In this document: positions 18,170 through 27,460 of the stretch, one piece after another | Numbering within the stretch: position 1 is the stretch's first letter | Layout of the letters: the number at the start of each line of letters is the position of its first letter | Assembly (NCBI GenBank): GCA_910578105.1 | Contig: CAJTPD010000001.1 | Location: 434,001 to 498,000, forward strand | DNA: 64,000 bases | Origin: an uncultured Odoribacter sp. | GTDB taxonomy: Bacteria > Bacteroidota > Bacteroidia > Bacteroidales > Marinifilaceae | Reading direction: 5' to 3' | The notes under the pieces: generated by a model | The model's input: the letters and a program-made list of their open reading frames with translations, nothing else | Databases searched by the model: none | Told to the model about the DNA's origin: nothing | Made by a program: the position numbers and the translations under genes

Positions 18170-20068
18170 TCAGTCACTTACACTTAGTACAGTCGGAGAC
18201 TTATAGACAATTTTTTCACACTCCAAAAGATAACGGATACGGTCAATAACCCATTCCCGGTCTTGTCCAATCAGATGAATCAAATCTTTTACTTCTCTAT
18301 CTGACTGTCGGAGGAAAAACAGAATTCTATCGTCTATTTCTTTTATATCTGAAACTTGTACTTTTTTCTTTTTTCCCAGACAATAATCACATACTCCGCA
18401 AGGTTGCTTTTCTTTTTGTCCGAAATATGCCATCAGATATAATTGCCGGCAAATATTTTCCGATTCTATATATCTAGCCATGTTCTCTATTTTTCGGGTA
18501 TATATCTTCTTCCGGTCCTCGTAAGCATCCCGGCCGATATGTAAATAAGAAGCCGGGACACGGGGCTGATGATATACAATATAAGGCCGGTCATTCCCGG
18601 GTATATAACTAATAATACGACGTTGGGCCAGATTCAATAAGGCATGGTATACCAAATCTCTGCTAACTCCGAGATGTTCTGCTACATATCCTTCATCCAC
18701 GTAAGCATATTGTACAAATATTCCGGAATAGTTCCGAAGAATAAACTCAATCAGGCGTTCCGCCAAAGCATCATTCAACTCTATTTTATATAATTGATCC
18801 CTTACCACTAAAAAACTGATCCTCGACCGGGCATGTACATCAGTGGTACATTCCAGATATCCGGCAATTTGTAAAACTTCAATAGCTGCTGAAGTTCGTA
18901 CATAATCCAACTTAAAAGTTTTCACAAAAGCATCCGGATCAAACTCAAAAGCAAATCCGGCTCCGGCCCCCTCCTCCAGACGAAAGAAATTTCCCAAATG
19001 CTGATATATTTCCCGGATATATTTTTTTTCCGGAAAACTTTGGGTAACTCTTTTTTTTAAAGCAGTCAAAGTGGCTTCGTTATATAACAAAACAGCATAA
19101 GCTCTCTTTCCGTCCCTTCCGGCACGTCCGGCTTCCTGAAAATAAGCTTCCGGACTGTCAGGTATATCAAAATGCACAACAATCCTTACATCCGGTTTGT
19201 CTATCCCCATTCCGAATGCATTGGTAGCTACAATTACCGGAATAGTTCCCGCTTTCCAATTCTCTTGTTTTCCTTCCCGTTGCAATGCAGATAATCCGGC
19301 ATGATAAAAATCAGCACATATTCCCTGGGATGTCAAAAATTTAGTCAATTCTTCTGCTGTAGTCCTTCTTTTTACATAAACAATAGCACTATCCTGTAAT
19401 TTAGATAAAATATGCAGCAACTCTCCCAATTTATCATTTGCTTTCCGCACGACATAAGAAATATTTTCCCGGCGAAAACTCTTGGAAAGGACATGTGGTA
19501 CTGAAAATTTGAGTTTTTCCTGAATATCTTCGACAACTTCAGGAGTAGCCGTTGCAGTAAGAGCCAGGACAGGAGCATGAGGAAAAAAAGCCCGGACTTC
19601 AGCTATTTGCAAATACGAAGGCCGGAAATCATATCCCCACTGGGATATACAATGGGCTTCATCTACAGCCAGCATTGAAACAGGCATTTGTTTCAAGCGT
19701 TCCCGGAAATGTCTTGAAGCCAGTCTCTCCGGAGAAACATACAAAAATTTCACCTTTCCCCCTATCGTTTTGTTTATTGCCGATTCCATGAATTCACGGG
19801 TCATTCCGGTATATATAGCTTCTGCAACAATTCCTCTCTCTCTCAATCCCTCTACTTGGTCGCGCATCAAGGCTATCAAAGGTGTGATAACAATACATAC
19901 CCCTTCCCGTACCAACCCCGGGACCTGATAAGTAATAGACTTACCTCCTCCGGTTGGCATCAGTGCCAGGGTGTCTCTTCCGGCAAGTACAGAAAGAATA
20001 ATTTCTTCCTGCAGAGATCGGAATCCATCGTATCCCCAGTATTGTTTCAAAACGTCATGGATTTCCAT
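18170..20068 (-). CDS. recQ: ATP-dependent DNA helicase RecQ
   Basis: A 632-residue superfamily 2 helicase. It has Walker A PTGGGKS (about 37-43), the DEAH box AVDEAHCISQWGYDFRP with the RecQ aromatic-rich loop, motif VI QEAGRAGRDG, and an RQC zinc site CRQLYLMAYFGQKE then CGVCDYC. A winged-helix region follows zinc binding. The last ~50 residues look like a small helical domain, not a clear HRDC. RecQ unwinds DNA 3' to 5' in recombination and fork repair. The start at the ATG at 20068 (MEIHDVLKQYWGY) is preferred over a TTG at 20092. It has its own promoter and its stop is 3 bases from that of queE. Confidence 0.93.
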   Translation of the reverse strand: MEIHDVLKQYWGYDGFRSLQEEIILSVLAGRDTLALMPTGGGKSITYQVPGLVREGVCIVITPLIALMRDQVEGLRERGIVAEAIYTGMTREFMESAINKTIGGKVKFLYVSPERLASRHFRERLKQMPVSMLAVDEAHCISQWGYDFRPSYLQIAEVRAFFPHAPVLALTATATPEVVEDIQEKLKFSVPHVLSKSFRRENISYVVRKANDKLGELLHILSKLQDSAIVYVKRRTTAEELTKFLTSQGICADFYHAGLSALQREGKQENWKAGTIPVIVATNAFGMGIDKPDVRIVVHFDIPDSPEAYFQEAGRAGRDGKRAYAVLLYNEATLTALKKRVTQSFPEKKYIREIYQHLGNFFRLEEGAGAGFAFEFDPDAFVKTFKLDYVRTSAAIEVLQIAGYLECTTDVHARSRISFLVVRDQLYKIELNDALAERLIEFILRNYSGIFVQYAYVDEGYVAEHLGVSRDLVYHALLNLAQRRIISYIPGNDRPYIVYHQPRVPASYLHIGRDAYEDRKKIYTRKIENMARYIESENICRQLYLMAYFGQKEKQPCGVCDYCLGKKKKVQVSDIKEIDDRILFFLRQSDREVKDLIHLIGQDREWVIDRIRYLLECEKIVYKSPTVLSVSD

Positions 20069-20089
20069 AGACCAATCTTCAACTCTATG

Positions 20090-20097
20090 CAAAGATA
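20090..20097 (-). promoter_or_regulatory. -7 promoter element of recQ
   Basis: The minus strand reads TATCTTTG, 21 bases upstream of the recQ ATG at 20068. This promoter position also supports the ATG start over the TTG. Confidence 0.6.
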
Positions 20098-20102
20098 CAA
20101 AC

Positions 20103-20134
20103 GAATTGAAATTTGAAAATTGAAATTTGAAAAT
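20103..20134. repeat. Short A/T-rich tandem repeat in a divergent promoter region
   Basis: The unit AATTGAAATTTGAAA occurs twice in tandem between recQ and the parvulin-like lipoprotein gene. A related sequence on the opposite strand lies at about 43619-43650. Confidence 0.6.
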
Positions 20135-20175
20135 TATTTATTATTTTCGCCCGTGTGTAATAGAAAATACCTGAA

Positions 20176-21015
20176 ATGAAATTTACAATAATAATCGCCG
20201 TATTTATCCTGTCCGTTTCCTGCCAACGGCATCTGTCCCAGCAAATTCCGGCAGCTCGAGTTTTTGAAACCTTTCTCTACCAATCTGAAATCTCAGATTT
20301 TATACCCAAAGGTACTACACAAGAAGACAGTACACTAATGGCTCAGAATTATATCCGGAATTGGGTTACACAAAAATTATTACTGCACAAAGCCATAGAA
20401 AATCTCTCCATAGAAGAAACTTCTTATACACAAAAACAGGTGGAAGATTATCGGACCTCGCTTTTAATTCATCAGTACAAACAAAAATTAATTGCACAAC
20501 GTTTAATAGACGATATTAGTGACGAAGAAATTAAAAAATATTATACAAAACACGAAAATAATTTCGTATTGGCAACACCTATAGTAAAAGCTGTGTTTTT
20601 TATTCTCCCGAAAAATGCCCCCAACCTGAAAGAGGTAAAAAAATGGTTCAAATCTGACAAAGCTCCCGACCAGGAAAATTTGGAAGATTATTGCCTGACT
20701 CATGCGCGTAAATATGACAAATTCCAAAATAAATGGATTGAAGCAAAATATTTACTGAATTTAATCCCGGGAGACTATACCATTCTAAGAAAAAATATTC
20801 TTACCCAAAAAGACATTCAAGAGGAAGACAAAGAAAATTATTATTTTTTGAAAATTAAAGAGATACGGAATACACAAACAATAGCTCCTTGGGAGTATGT
20901 CCGGGAAGAAATAACCCTGATTTTAAAAAACAAGAAAAAATTACAATTTGAGAGCGAACTGGAGAAACAAATCAATCAGGAAGGTATCCGGAAAAACTAT
21001 GTAAAAATTTACTAA
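20176..21015 (+). CDS. SurA/PpiD-like lipoprotein, chaperone-type
   Basis: A 279-residue protein with a lipoprotein signal peptide; the lipobox LSVSC places the acylated Cys at residue 16. The rest is mostly helical and resembles the N-terminal and parvulin-like regions of peptidyl-prolyl isomerases. ISDEEIKKYYTKHENNF is the typical entry into a parvulin domain. A clear catalytic parvulin signature is not visible, so it may act as a chaperone rather than an isomerase. It lies just before surA and is probably part of the same outer-membrane protein folding group. Confidence 0.75.
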   Translation: MKFTIIIAVFILSVSCQRHLSQQIPAARVFETFLYQSEISDFIPKGTTQEDSTLMAQNYIRNWVTQKLLLHKAIENLSIEETSYTQKQVEDYRTSLLIHQYKQKLIAQRLIDDISDEEIKKYYTKHENNFVLATPIVKAVFFILPKNAPNLKEVKKWFKSDKAPDQENLEDYCLTHARKYDKFQNKWIEAKYLLNLIPGDYTILRKNILTQKDIQEEDKENYYFLKIKEIRNTQTIAPWEYVREEITLILKNKKKLQFESELEKQINQEGIRKNYVKIY

Positions 21016-21108
21016 ACTCAGAAGCAAACTTCGGTAAGTTGAAACAAACATAATAGTTAAAGGCTCAAAAAGTTTATCGAATACAGAAATTGTAACAAAA
21101 TTAATCAT

Positions 21109-22452
21109 ATGAAAAAGTATTTACTATTGCTGCTCTTAATGTTTCTGGTCAGTTTCATTTCTGCTCAAAAAAATGTAGTAGACAAAATAGTTGCCATCGT
21201 TGGAGACGAGATTATACTGAAATCAGACATTGAGAACGCCTTCCTGCAAGAACAGGGACGCGGAGTAATCACCTCTTCCTCCGACTTTAAAACAGAGCTT
21301 TTGGAACAGCAGCTGGTACAAAAATTATTGATGGCACAGGCAGCAGTAGACAGCATCACTGTTAGCGAAGATGACGTGGAAAATGCACTCTCCGGTCAAA
21401 TAGAGCATTTCATTAATAATATCGGTTCACAGGAACGTTTGGAGGCATATTTCGGAAAATCTTTGCAGGCCATCAAAGACGAAATGCGGAATCCGATGCG
21501 GGAAAGACTTATTACAGAAGAAATGCAACAAAAAATTGTGGAAAAAATCCGGATCACCCCTTCCGAGGTCAGAAGCTATTTCAAAAAAATCCCGAAAGAC
21601 AGCTTACCGGACATGCCCGACCGCTTCGAAATACAACAAATTATTTTACAGCCAAATATCAGCGATGCAGAAAAAGAACGGATCCGGGAACGCTTGCGCG
21701 AATATCGTGATCAGATACTGAAAGGAGAAAAAACATTCAGTACCCTAGCCGTACTCTATTCTGAAGATCCGAACTCAGCGGTACGCGGAGGCGAATTGGG
21801 ATATATTCCAAGAAGCAATTTAGACCCGGCTTTCGCCGAAGCAGCTTTCAATCTCAAACCGGGAAGAATATCCAAAATAGTCGAATCAGAATTTGGTTTT
21901 CATATCATCCAGCTTATAGACCGGCAAGGAGATAAAATCAATGTACGTCACATCCTGTTGCGCCCCCAGGTTGCAGAATCAGAAAAAGAAGAAGCCCTGC
22001 AACGTCTGGATACTATCCGGCAATATGTTACTGAAGGAAAAATGACTTTCGAAGAAGCAGCCTATTATTTCTCCAGTGACAAAAAAACAAAAAACAACGG
22101 CGGGTTATTTGCCAATCCCCTGACCGCAGAAGCAAAAATAGCCAGAGCAGATATTCCCGGAGAAATGGCTAAAGAAGTAAACCGTCTGAAAACCGGTGAA
22201 ATTTCAGAACCATTCACAACACATTCCGAAAATGGAGCCGAAGAATATAAAATCATCAAAATAAAAGCTTTTTACCCACAGCATAAAGCAAATCTAGATG
22301 ATGACTGGCAGAATTTTGAATTAATGCTGACCCGGGAAAAACAAATGGAAAAACTGGAAAAATGGATTAAAGAAAAACAGGAAAATACTTATATTCACAT
22401 TGACGACAATTATAAAAATGGCAAATTCAGATACGATGGATGGATTAAATAA
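21109..22452 (+). CDS. surA: SurA-like periplasmic peptidyl-prolyl isomerase
   Basis: A 447-residue protein with a signal peptide (LLLLLLMFLVSFISAQ). The SurA N-terminal segment VVDKIVAIVGDEIILKSDIE follows. Two parvulin domains are visible: one about residues 170-275 with SEDPNSAVRGGELGYIPR and EFGFHIIQLIDRQ, and a second about 277-390 with VRHILLRPQ and SSDKKTKNNGGLF. SurA escorts unfolded outer-membrane proteins through the periplasm. It sits between a parvulin-like lipoprotein and the MoxR-OstA pair. Confidence 0.92.
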   Translation: MKKYLLLLLLMFLVSFISAQKNVVDKIVAIVGDEIILKSDIENAFLQEQGRGVITSSSDFKTELLEQQLVQKLLMAQAAVDSITVSEDDVENALSGQIEHFINNIGSQERLEAYFGKSLQAIKDEMRNPMRERLITEEMQQKIVEKIRITPSEVRSYFKKIPKDSLPDMPDRFEIQQIILQPNISDAEKERIRERLREYRDQILKGEKTFSTLAVLYSEDPNSAVRGGELGYIPRSNLDPAFAEAAFNLKPGRISKIVESEFGFHIIQLIDRQGDKINVRHILLRPQVAESEKEEALQRLDTIRQYVTEGKMTFEEAAYYFSSDKKTKNNGGLFANPLTAEAKIARADIPGEMAKEVNRLKTGEISEPFTTHSENGAEEYKIIKIKAFYPQHKANLDDDWQNFELMLTREKQMEKLEKWIKEKQENTYIHIDDNYKNGKFRYDGWIK

Positions 22453-22470
22453 GAAAACCATCTTAGTCTG

Positions 22471-22478
22471 TACATTTG
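22471..22478 (+). promoter_or_regulatory. -7 promoter element of the MoxR-OstA pair
   Basis: TACATTTG matches TAnnTTTG and ends 31 bases before the ATG at 22510. Confidence 0.55.
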
Positions 22479-22509
22479 TGTATTTACAATTTAATTTAGT
22501 TTGACATTC

Positions 22510-23469
22510 ATGGAAGAGCAAGTTAAGCTGATAAATCAGCTAAAAGAAAAATACGAAAATTTAAAAAAAGAAATCGCCCGTAAAATTGTAGGTCAGGACG
22601 AAGTAATCAATAAAATTTTAATTTCTATATTCAGCAACGGCCACTGTCTGCTTATCGGCGTTCCGGGATTAGCAAAAACTTTAATGGTTACTGCCATCTC
22701 AGAAACACTGGATTTAAAATACAGCCGTATCCAGTTTACCCCAGACCTGATGCCTTCTGACATCATTGGAACGGAAATTCTGGACAACAACAAACAATTC
22801 CGGTTCAATAAAGGTCCCTTATTTGCCAATATTATTCTGGCCGACGAAATCAACCGTACTCCCCCAAAAACTCAGAGTGCTTTGCTCGAAGCCATGCAGG
22901 AAAGAGAAATTACGGCAGCCGGAGAAACCCGTCCGCTGGAACAACCTTTTTTCGTTCTTGCCACTCAAAATCCCATTGAGCAAGAAGGGACCTATCCCCT
23001 GCCCGAAGCCCAGCTCGACCGTTTTATGTTCAGTGTAGTACTCGACTATCCGACACTGGAAGAAGAAATTGCTATCGTTGAAAACACCACCGGCAATCAC
23101 AATTCCAGCCTGAATTGTATCATCAATGGTGAGGAAATCCTGAAATATCAAACCGTTATCCGTTCTATGCCCGTCCCGAAACATATTACGGAATATGCCG
23201 TTAAATTAGTTGCCAAAACACGGCCGGGACATCCCGGAGCACATCCGAAAGCCGAAAAATACCTGAATTGGGGTGCAGGTCCCCGGGCTTCACAATTCCT
23301 CATTGCCGGAGCTAAAACGCATGCCGCATTACAAGGGAAATATGCTCCGGACCTGGAAGATGTTCAATATGTTGCAGAAGCTATCCTGCGCCACCGAATT
23401 TTTAAAAATTACAAAGCAGAAGCAGAACACATCCAGGTAGAAGATTTGATACAAGAATTTTTAAAATAA
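22510..23469 (+). CDS. MoxR family AAA+ ATPase
   Basis: A 319-residue AAA+ protein. Walker A is GVPGLAKT, and the Walker B region ADEINRTPPKTQSALLEAM is diagnostic of MoxR. It also has sensor 1 LATQNPIEQEGTYPLPEAQ and arginine-finger-like PEAQLDRF. MoxR proteins act as chaperones that load or mature partner proteins, often with DUF58 and von Willebrand A proteins. None of these partners is adjacent; the stop overlaps the start of the OstA-like gene (TAATG). The ATG at 22510 is preferred over a TTG at 22501. Client unknown. Confidence 0.92.
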   Translation: MEEQVKLINQLKEKYENLKKEIARKIVGQDEVINKILISIFSNGHCLLIGVPGLAKTLMVTAISETLDLKYSRIQFTPDLMPSDIIGTEILDNNKQFRFNKGPLFANIILADEINRTPPKTQSALLEAMQEREITAAGETRPLEQPFFVLATQNPIEQEGTYPLPEAQLDRFMFSVVLDYPTLEEEIAIVENTTGNHNSSLNCIINGEEILKYQTVIRSMPVPKHITEYAVKLVAKTRPGHPGAHPKAEKYLNWGAGPRASQFLIAGAKTHAALQGKYAPDLEDVQYVAEAILRHRIFKNYKAEAEHIQVEDLIQEFLK

Positions 23470-24986
23470 TGGTCAAATACCTTTTATTATTTTTAATTTC
23501 TCTGAACGTACTGCCCATAATAGCCCAAGAGAAAGCCGTTATTGACATAAAACATTCAGACGAAGGTCGTCTGGCCAAAAACGGAGTATACCGGCTTATC
23601 GGGAATGTAAAACTGGAACATAAGAATATGGTCATGACTTGTGACAGTCTATACCAATACCGGGACAGCAATTACATTGAAGCATTTGGCCGGGTTCATG
23701 CTATACAGAACGATACGTTACATTTGTGGGGAGATTTTCTGACCTATAATGGTAATACCGAACAAGCCAAGGTCAGAAACCATGTAATCATGCAAGATCC
23801 ACGGATTACTTTAACAACCGATTACCTGGATTATGATGCAGCCAACCGGATTGGCTATTACTTCAATAAAGGTACAATCAGAGACAGCATTAACACTTTA
23901 ATTAGTGATATAGGTTACTACTATGTTTCGCTCAACGAGATGTTTTTCAAGGACAGTGTCAAAGTTTATACCCCTGATTATACGATGTTTTCTGACACTT
24001 TGAAATACCAGACCGAAACAAAATTCATCACCATATTGGGGCCCACCCACATTTATGGTGATAATCGTACTTTATATTCTGAAAACGGCTGGTATAATAC
24101 CCTGACTTCACATGCCGAATTATATAAGAATAACCAGATCAACTACAATAATTATCAGGGGAAAGCCGATACATTAGTGGTAGACAGTCTCACAGGTACG
24201 GCATTGATGTACCGCAACATTCATTTATACGACACAATCAATAATATCCTGATACAAGGAAATTACGGAGAAGTTTTGAAAAATAACGATTATGCTTTCA
24301 TTACCCGGAGAGCCTTACTCACTTTAGTCGGACAAACAGATTCGCTCTTTATTCATGGAGACACACTTTCCGTAAGTAAAGACACTCTGAACTATAATAT
24401 CATGAAAGCATATCACCATACCAAATTTTTTAGTCAGGAATTACAGGGAGTATGCGATTCTATGGTATTTCCGGTGGCAGACTCTACCGTGTATCTTTAC
24501 CACTCTCCTATTGTTTGGGCCAGCGGAAACCAAATGACTGCAACGGATATTGATATGCACATACGCAATAATCAGGTGGACCGATTCCGCCTGAATAATA
24601 AAGCAATGATTGTAAATCAGGTGGATTCCACTATGTATAAGCTACAACCCGACCAAAAAGAAAAAATGTTCAACCAAATCAAAGGTCGTAATATGACAGG
24701 AATTATTCGCAACAATGAATTACGGACAATGGTGGTTGACGGAAATGGAGAAGCGATATATTATCCAGATGACAAAGGAGTTATCATCGGACTAAACAGA
24801 GCAACCAGTTCAACAATACGCATCGAATTGCTGGATAAAAAAATTCAGGACATTACTTTTATCAATAAACCGGAAGGTTCCTTAAACCCTCTGTTCATGG
24901 TCAAACCCGAAGAGCAGCAATTAAAGGATTTTCAATGGCATATAGAGTTAAAACCACAAACTAAAGAAGATATTTTCCGGAAATGA
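23469..24986 (+). CDS. OstA/LptA-like periplasmic protein
   Basis: A 505-residue protein with a signal peptide (LLLFLISLNVLPIIAQ) and an OstA-type beta-jellyroll N-terminal domain. YRLIGNVKLEHKNMVMTCDS and IQNDTLHLWGDFLTYNG are typical of LptA/LptD-type lipopolysaccharide transport folds. The rest contains further beta-rich repeats of the same style (for example NTLISDIGYYYVS and LYSENGWYNT). It probably takes part in lipopolysaccharide transport to the outer membrane. It is shorter than a full LptD and no transmembrane barrel is evident. Its ATG overlaps the MoxR stop by one base. Confidence 0.83.
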   Translation: MVKYLLLFLISLNVLPIIAQEKAVIDIKHSDEGRLAKNGVYRLIGNVKLEHKNMVMTCDSLYQYRDSNYIEAFGRVHAIQNDTLHLWGDFLTYNGNTEQAKVRNHVIMQDPRITLTTDYLDYDAANRIGYYFNKGTIRDSINTLISDIGYYYVSLNEMFFKDSVKVYTPDYTMFSDTLKYQTETKFITILGPTHIYGDNRTLYSENGWYNTLTSHAELYKNNQINYNNYQGKADTLVVDSLTGTALMYRNIHLYDTINNILIQGNYGEVLKNNDYAFITRRALLTLVGQTDSLFIHGDTLSVSKDTLNYNIMKAYHHTKFFSQELQGVCDSMVFPVADSTVYLYHSPIVWASGNQMTATDIDMHIRNNQVDRFRLNNKAMIVNQVDSTMYKLQPDQKEKMFNQIKGRNMTGIIRNNELRTMVVDGNGEAIYYPDDKGVIIGLNRATSSTIRIELLDKKIQDITFINKPEGSLNPLFMVKPEEQQLKDFQWHIELKPQTKEDIFRK

Positions 24987-25051
24987 GAAGTAATTAACCA
25001 TTGCTCTTAATTTTCTTAAAGTCAAAATCCAGAGGTCCACTCAAGGGAATG

Positions 25052-25094
25052 AAAAAAAGGCCGATAACTCATTGAGAATTATCGGCCTTTTTTT
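25052..25094. terminator. Bidirectional terminator between convergent genes
   Basis: GGCCGATAA (25059-25067) pairs with TTATCGGCC (25079-25087), with A-rich and T-rich flanks on the outside. The hairpin serves both the OstA-like gene and the convergent carboxypeptidase-regulatory-like gene. Confidence 0.85.
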
Positions 25095-25128
25095 ATCGGA
25101 AACCGCCGGTCTTGGCGAAAGCAAATGA

Positions 25129-26304
25129 TTATTCCTGAAAATAAACAGAATATTGATTCCAGAAATTTTCATTTTCTTTTATATCTTCATAATAGATACG
25201 TCCTTGAATAGGCGTAGGATTATTGAAATTCACACGGGTAGTCACAAATTCCATCTCTCCTTTCACATCATTTCCCTCCTCTTCATAACTGTAACTGATA
25301 CTTACTCCACTCAGGAAATAAAGTGATTTCAATTTCTTATAAGAAGTTGTAACTGTCATTTCTACCTCATTTTTAGGATTTTCATTAATTACAACCAGAT
25401 TTCTGCCTAACGTATTAAAATCCCGGGAAGTTATGTGGGTAACATTTTTTATCACAGCTAAATCTTTCAAATTGATATAAATCTCACCCGAATAAGTTTT
25501 CACAGACGGATCTCCTGCTGTAGAAACAGACGGATTAACAGCCGTATAAGTAATGACCTGTACCGAGTCTCCTTCATAGACCATTTTGCCTTTACTTTTC
25601 AACTTATAATCTCTGGAATTGACAATATCAAGGACATTCCGGGTATTCCTGACGATATCAGCCGTGAGAACATCATCCAGACAAGTCAAACCGTCCAGTA
25701 CGGAGGTTACCGGTTGGTTGCGCCGTACTTCATTAAATTTATAATTTACGGCTCTATATGCGCTCTCCGTATCCTCCCTATGATAGCCCCTGGAATCGTA
25801 AATAGTAACAGTTGCTTCTTTTACTTTCTCTTTTCCATTAATATCAGTGACATATTTAAAATATCCCTCGTAATTATAAGGCTTCACAATGTAATTCTTA
25901 CTGATATTTGAAACCACATTTTGCAACATCTTTTTATAAATCAGCAATTCTCCGTATACATCCACCTCTTTTATTCCATAGCTTACGGGATTAAGCCTGA
26001 TTTTCAAATCCGGTTTATCTTTGACTTCATATACCTTCATCTCTGCCGGTGCATATCCAATTGCAGAAACCCGGATTTTATAAATAGCACACTTATAAGG
26101 CATAACCAATTCAAATCTACCATCCATATCTGATGCCACCCCTATCACAGTACCTAACAATCCCAAATTAGCAAAAGCAACCGGTTCACCACTCCGCGCG
26201 TCAATAACAGTACCCTGTACCCTGATTTTGCCATCATCCTGAGCCCGTCCCGCCATCAGAAATCCCAATACCAAAACAATTAATGCAATCAGTTTTTTAT
26301 TCAT
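25129..26304 (-). CDS. Secreted protein with carboxypeptidase-like regulatory domain
   Basis: A 391-residue protein with a signal peptide (LIALIVLVLGFLMAGRAQ). An N-terminal beta-sandwich of the carboxypeptidase-regulatory-like (DUF4480/CarbopepD_reg_2) type follows, about residues 28-112: VQGTVIDARSGEPVAFANLG and YKIRVSAIGYAP. In this phylum the domain is common at the N-terminus of TonB-dependent receptors, but no barrel follows here. The remainder (about 115-391) is a beta-rich domain of unknown function. It may be an envelope or surface protein. It is a single-gene unit ending at a strong hairpin. Confidence 0.78.
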   Translation of the reverse strand: MNKKLIALIVLVLGFLMAGRAQDDGKIRVQGTVIDARSGEPVAFANLGLLGTVIGVASDMDGRFELVMPYKCAIYKIRVSAIGYAPAEMKVYEVKDKPDLKIRLNPVSYGIKEVDVYGELLIYKKMLQNVVSNISKNYIVKPYNYEGYFKYVTDINGKEKVKEATVTIYDSRGYHREDTESAYRAVNYKFNEVRRNQPVTSVLDGLTCLDDVLTADIVRNTRNVLDIVNSRDYKLKSKGKMVYEGDSVQVITYTAVNPSVSTAGDPSVKTYSGEIYINLKDLAVIKNVTHITSRDFNTLGRNLVVINENPKNEVEMTVTTSYKKLKSLYFLSGVSISYSYEEEGNDVKGEMEFVTTRVNFNNPTPIQGRIYYEDIKENENFWNQYSVYFQE

Positions 26305-26363
26305 AATTATCTATATTTTTAAGTAATTCAATCCACTTTTACGTTACTTTCTATTTTATTTCG

Positions 26364-26371
26364 TATATTTG
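26364..26371 (+). promoter_or_regulatory. -7 promoter element of the coiled-coil lipoprotein gene
   Basis: TATATTTG matches TAnnTTTG, 65 bases upstream of the ATG at 26437. Confidence 0.5.
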
Positions 26372-26436
26372 TTCCAAAGTAAGCAATTATAATGCTTAAA
26401 ACCAAAACGTGCAACAAATAAATAGAGTTACACTAT

Positions 26437-27087
26437 ATGAGAAAAACAGTACTATACATCGGAGGAGTTATTCTAATATCGTCATTATCCGGCGCATGTG
26501 TATCCAAGAAAAAATATGAAGATTTGGCCAGAGCAAAACGCGCTGTTGACCGGAATCTGCTGGAAACCAAACAACAAAAAGACAAACTCGAAAAAGAACT
26601 GAAAATAGCTAAGGATGACTTTAATACGATTCGTTACAAACTCACTGAAAACAATGCAACCAAAGACAAAACCATAGACCAATTATATACCAAATTACGT
26701 TCTCTGGAAAGTAAGCAGGTGGAACTGAAATCAGAATTAAGCAATGTTGCAGATCAAATCAAAACCACAACACAATCTTCGGGTGAACAAATTGCATCTC
26801 TGGAATCTACACTGCAAAAAGTCAGTACAGACCGGGATCAATTACGCAAGCAATTAACAGAAATACAGACAAAACTGGAATTTGAAAACCGGAAATTAAA
26901 AAGTGAACTGGAAACAATTCAGGGAGCAGCACAAGGTAAGGAAAGTGAAATTGCAAAGCTGAAAACAGAAAATGAAGAAATGAACAAAAAATTGAACTGG
27001 ATTCGGAAAACCAAGGCAGATGCGGACGCTGAAATCAAAAAACTGACGAACCAGGTAAATTTATTAAAGAAAGAACTGCAAAAATAA
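26437..27087 (+). CDS. Coiled-coil lipoprotein of unknown function
   Basis: A 216-residue protein with a lipoprotein signal; lipobox LSGAC with the acylated Cys at residue 21. Almost all of the mature part is a long Lys/Glu/Gln-rich coiled coil (about residues 28-216), with heptad-like patterns such as QQKDKLEKELKIAKDDF. It resembles the coiled-coil half of Bacteroidetes lipoproteins that end in an OmpA domain, but no OmpA-like domain is present. It is followed after 1 base by a small membrane protein gene. A structural or spacer role between outer membrane and wall is possible but not shown. Confidence 0.7.
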   Translation: MRKTVLYIGGVILISSLSGACVSKKKYEDLARAKRAVDRNLLETKQQKDKLEKELKIAKDDFNTIRYKLTENNATKDKTIDQLYTKLRSLESKQVELKSELSNVADQIKTTTQSSGEQIASLESTLQKVSTDRDQLRKQLTEIQTKLEFENRKLKSELETIQGAAQGKESEIAKLKTENEEMNKKLNWIRKTKADADAEIKKLTNQVNLLKKELQK

Positions 27088-27088
27088 A

Positions 27089-27460
27089 ATGATATACATT
27101 ATTTTAGGAATAACAGGGCTGCTAATCATAGTTGCCCTGTTTACTTATTTATCCAGACGGAATAACAATATACCGGAGGAAATCGTCACTCCGCCGGCAG
27201 AATGTTGCGGCGCACATGCTATTTGTGAAAAAGGTTTGAAAAAAGCCGACCATCATATTGAATATTTCGAAGACGAGGAATTGGACCAATTCAGACAAAT
27301 CCCGGCTGACAGTTTTTCGGACGAACAGATAAATGCATTCAGAGAAGTACTTTACACACTACGTCCCGAAGAGATTAGCGATTGGCTAATCAGCCTTGAA
27401 AAAAGAGAAATTTATTTGCCTGAAATTCTCAGGCAGGAAGCCATCGATATGTGTCAGTGA
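27089..27460 (+). CDS. Small membrane-anchored protein with CCGxHxxC motif
   Basis: A 123-residue protein with one N-terminal membrane helix (about residues 2-21) and a soluble domain. The domain starts with ECCGAHAIC, a Cys/His cluster that could bind a metal. An acidic helical part follows (YFEDEELDQFRQIPADSF, then YTLRPEEISDWL). This looks like a conserved Bacteroidetes family, but I cannot name a function. It starts 1 base after the coiled-coil lipoprotein gene, so the two are an operon. It overlaps the end of the convergent DUF2851 gene by 7 bases. Confidence 0.7.
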   Translation: MIYIILGITGLLIIVALFTYLSRRNNNIPEEIVTPPAECCGAHAICEKGLKKADHHIEYFEDEELDQFRQIPADSFSDEQINAFREVLYTLRPEEISDWLISLEKREIYLPEILRQEAIDMCQ

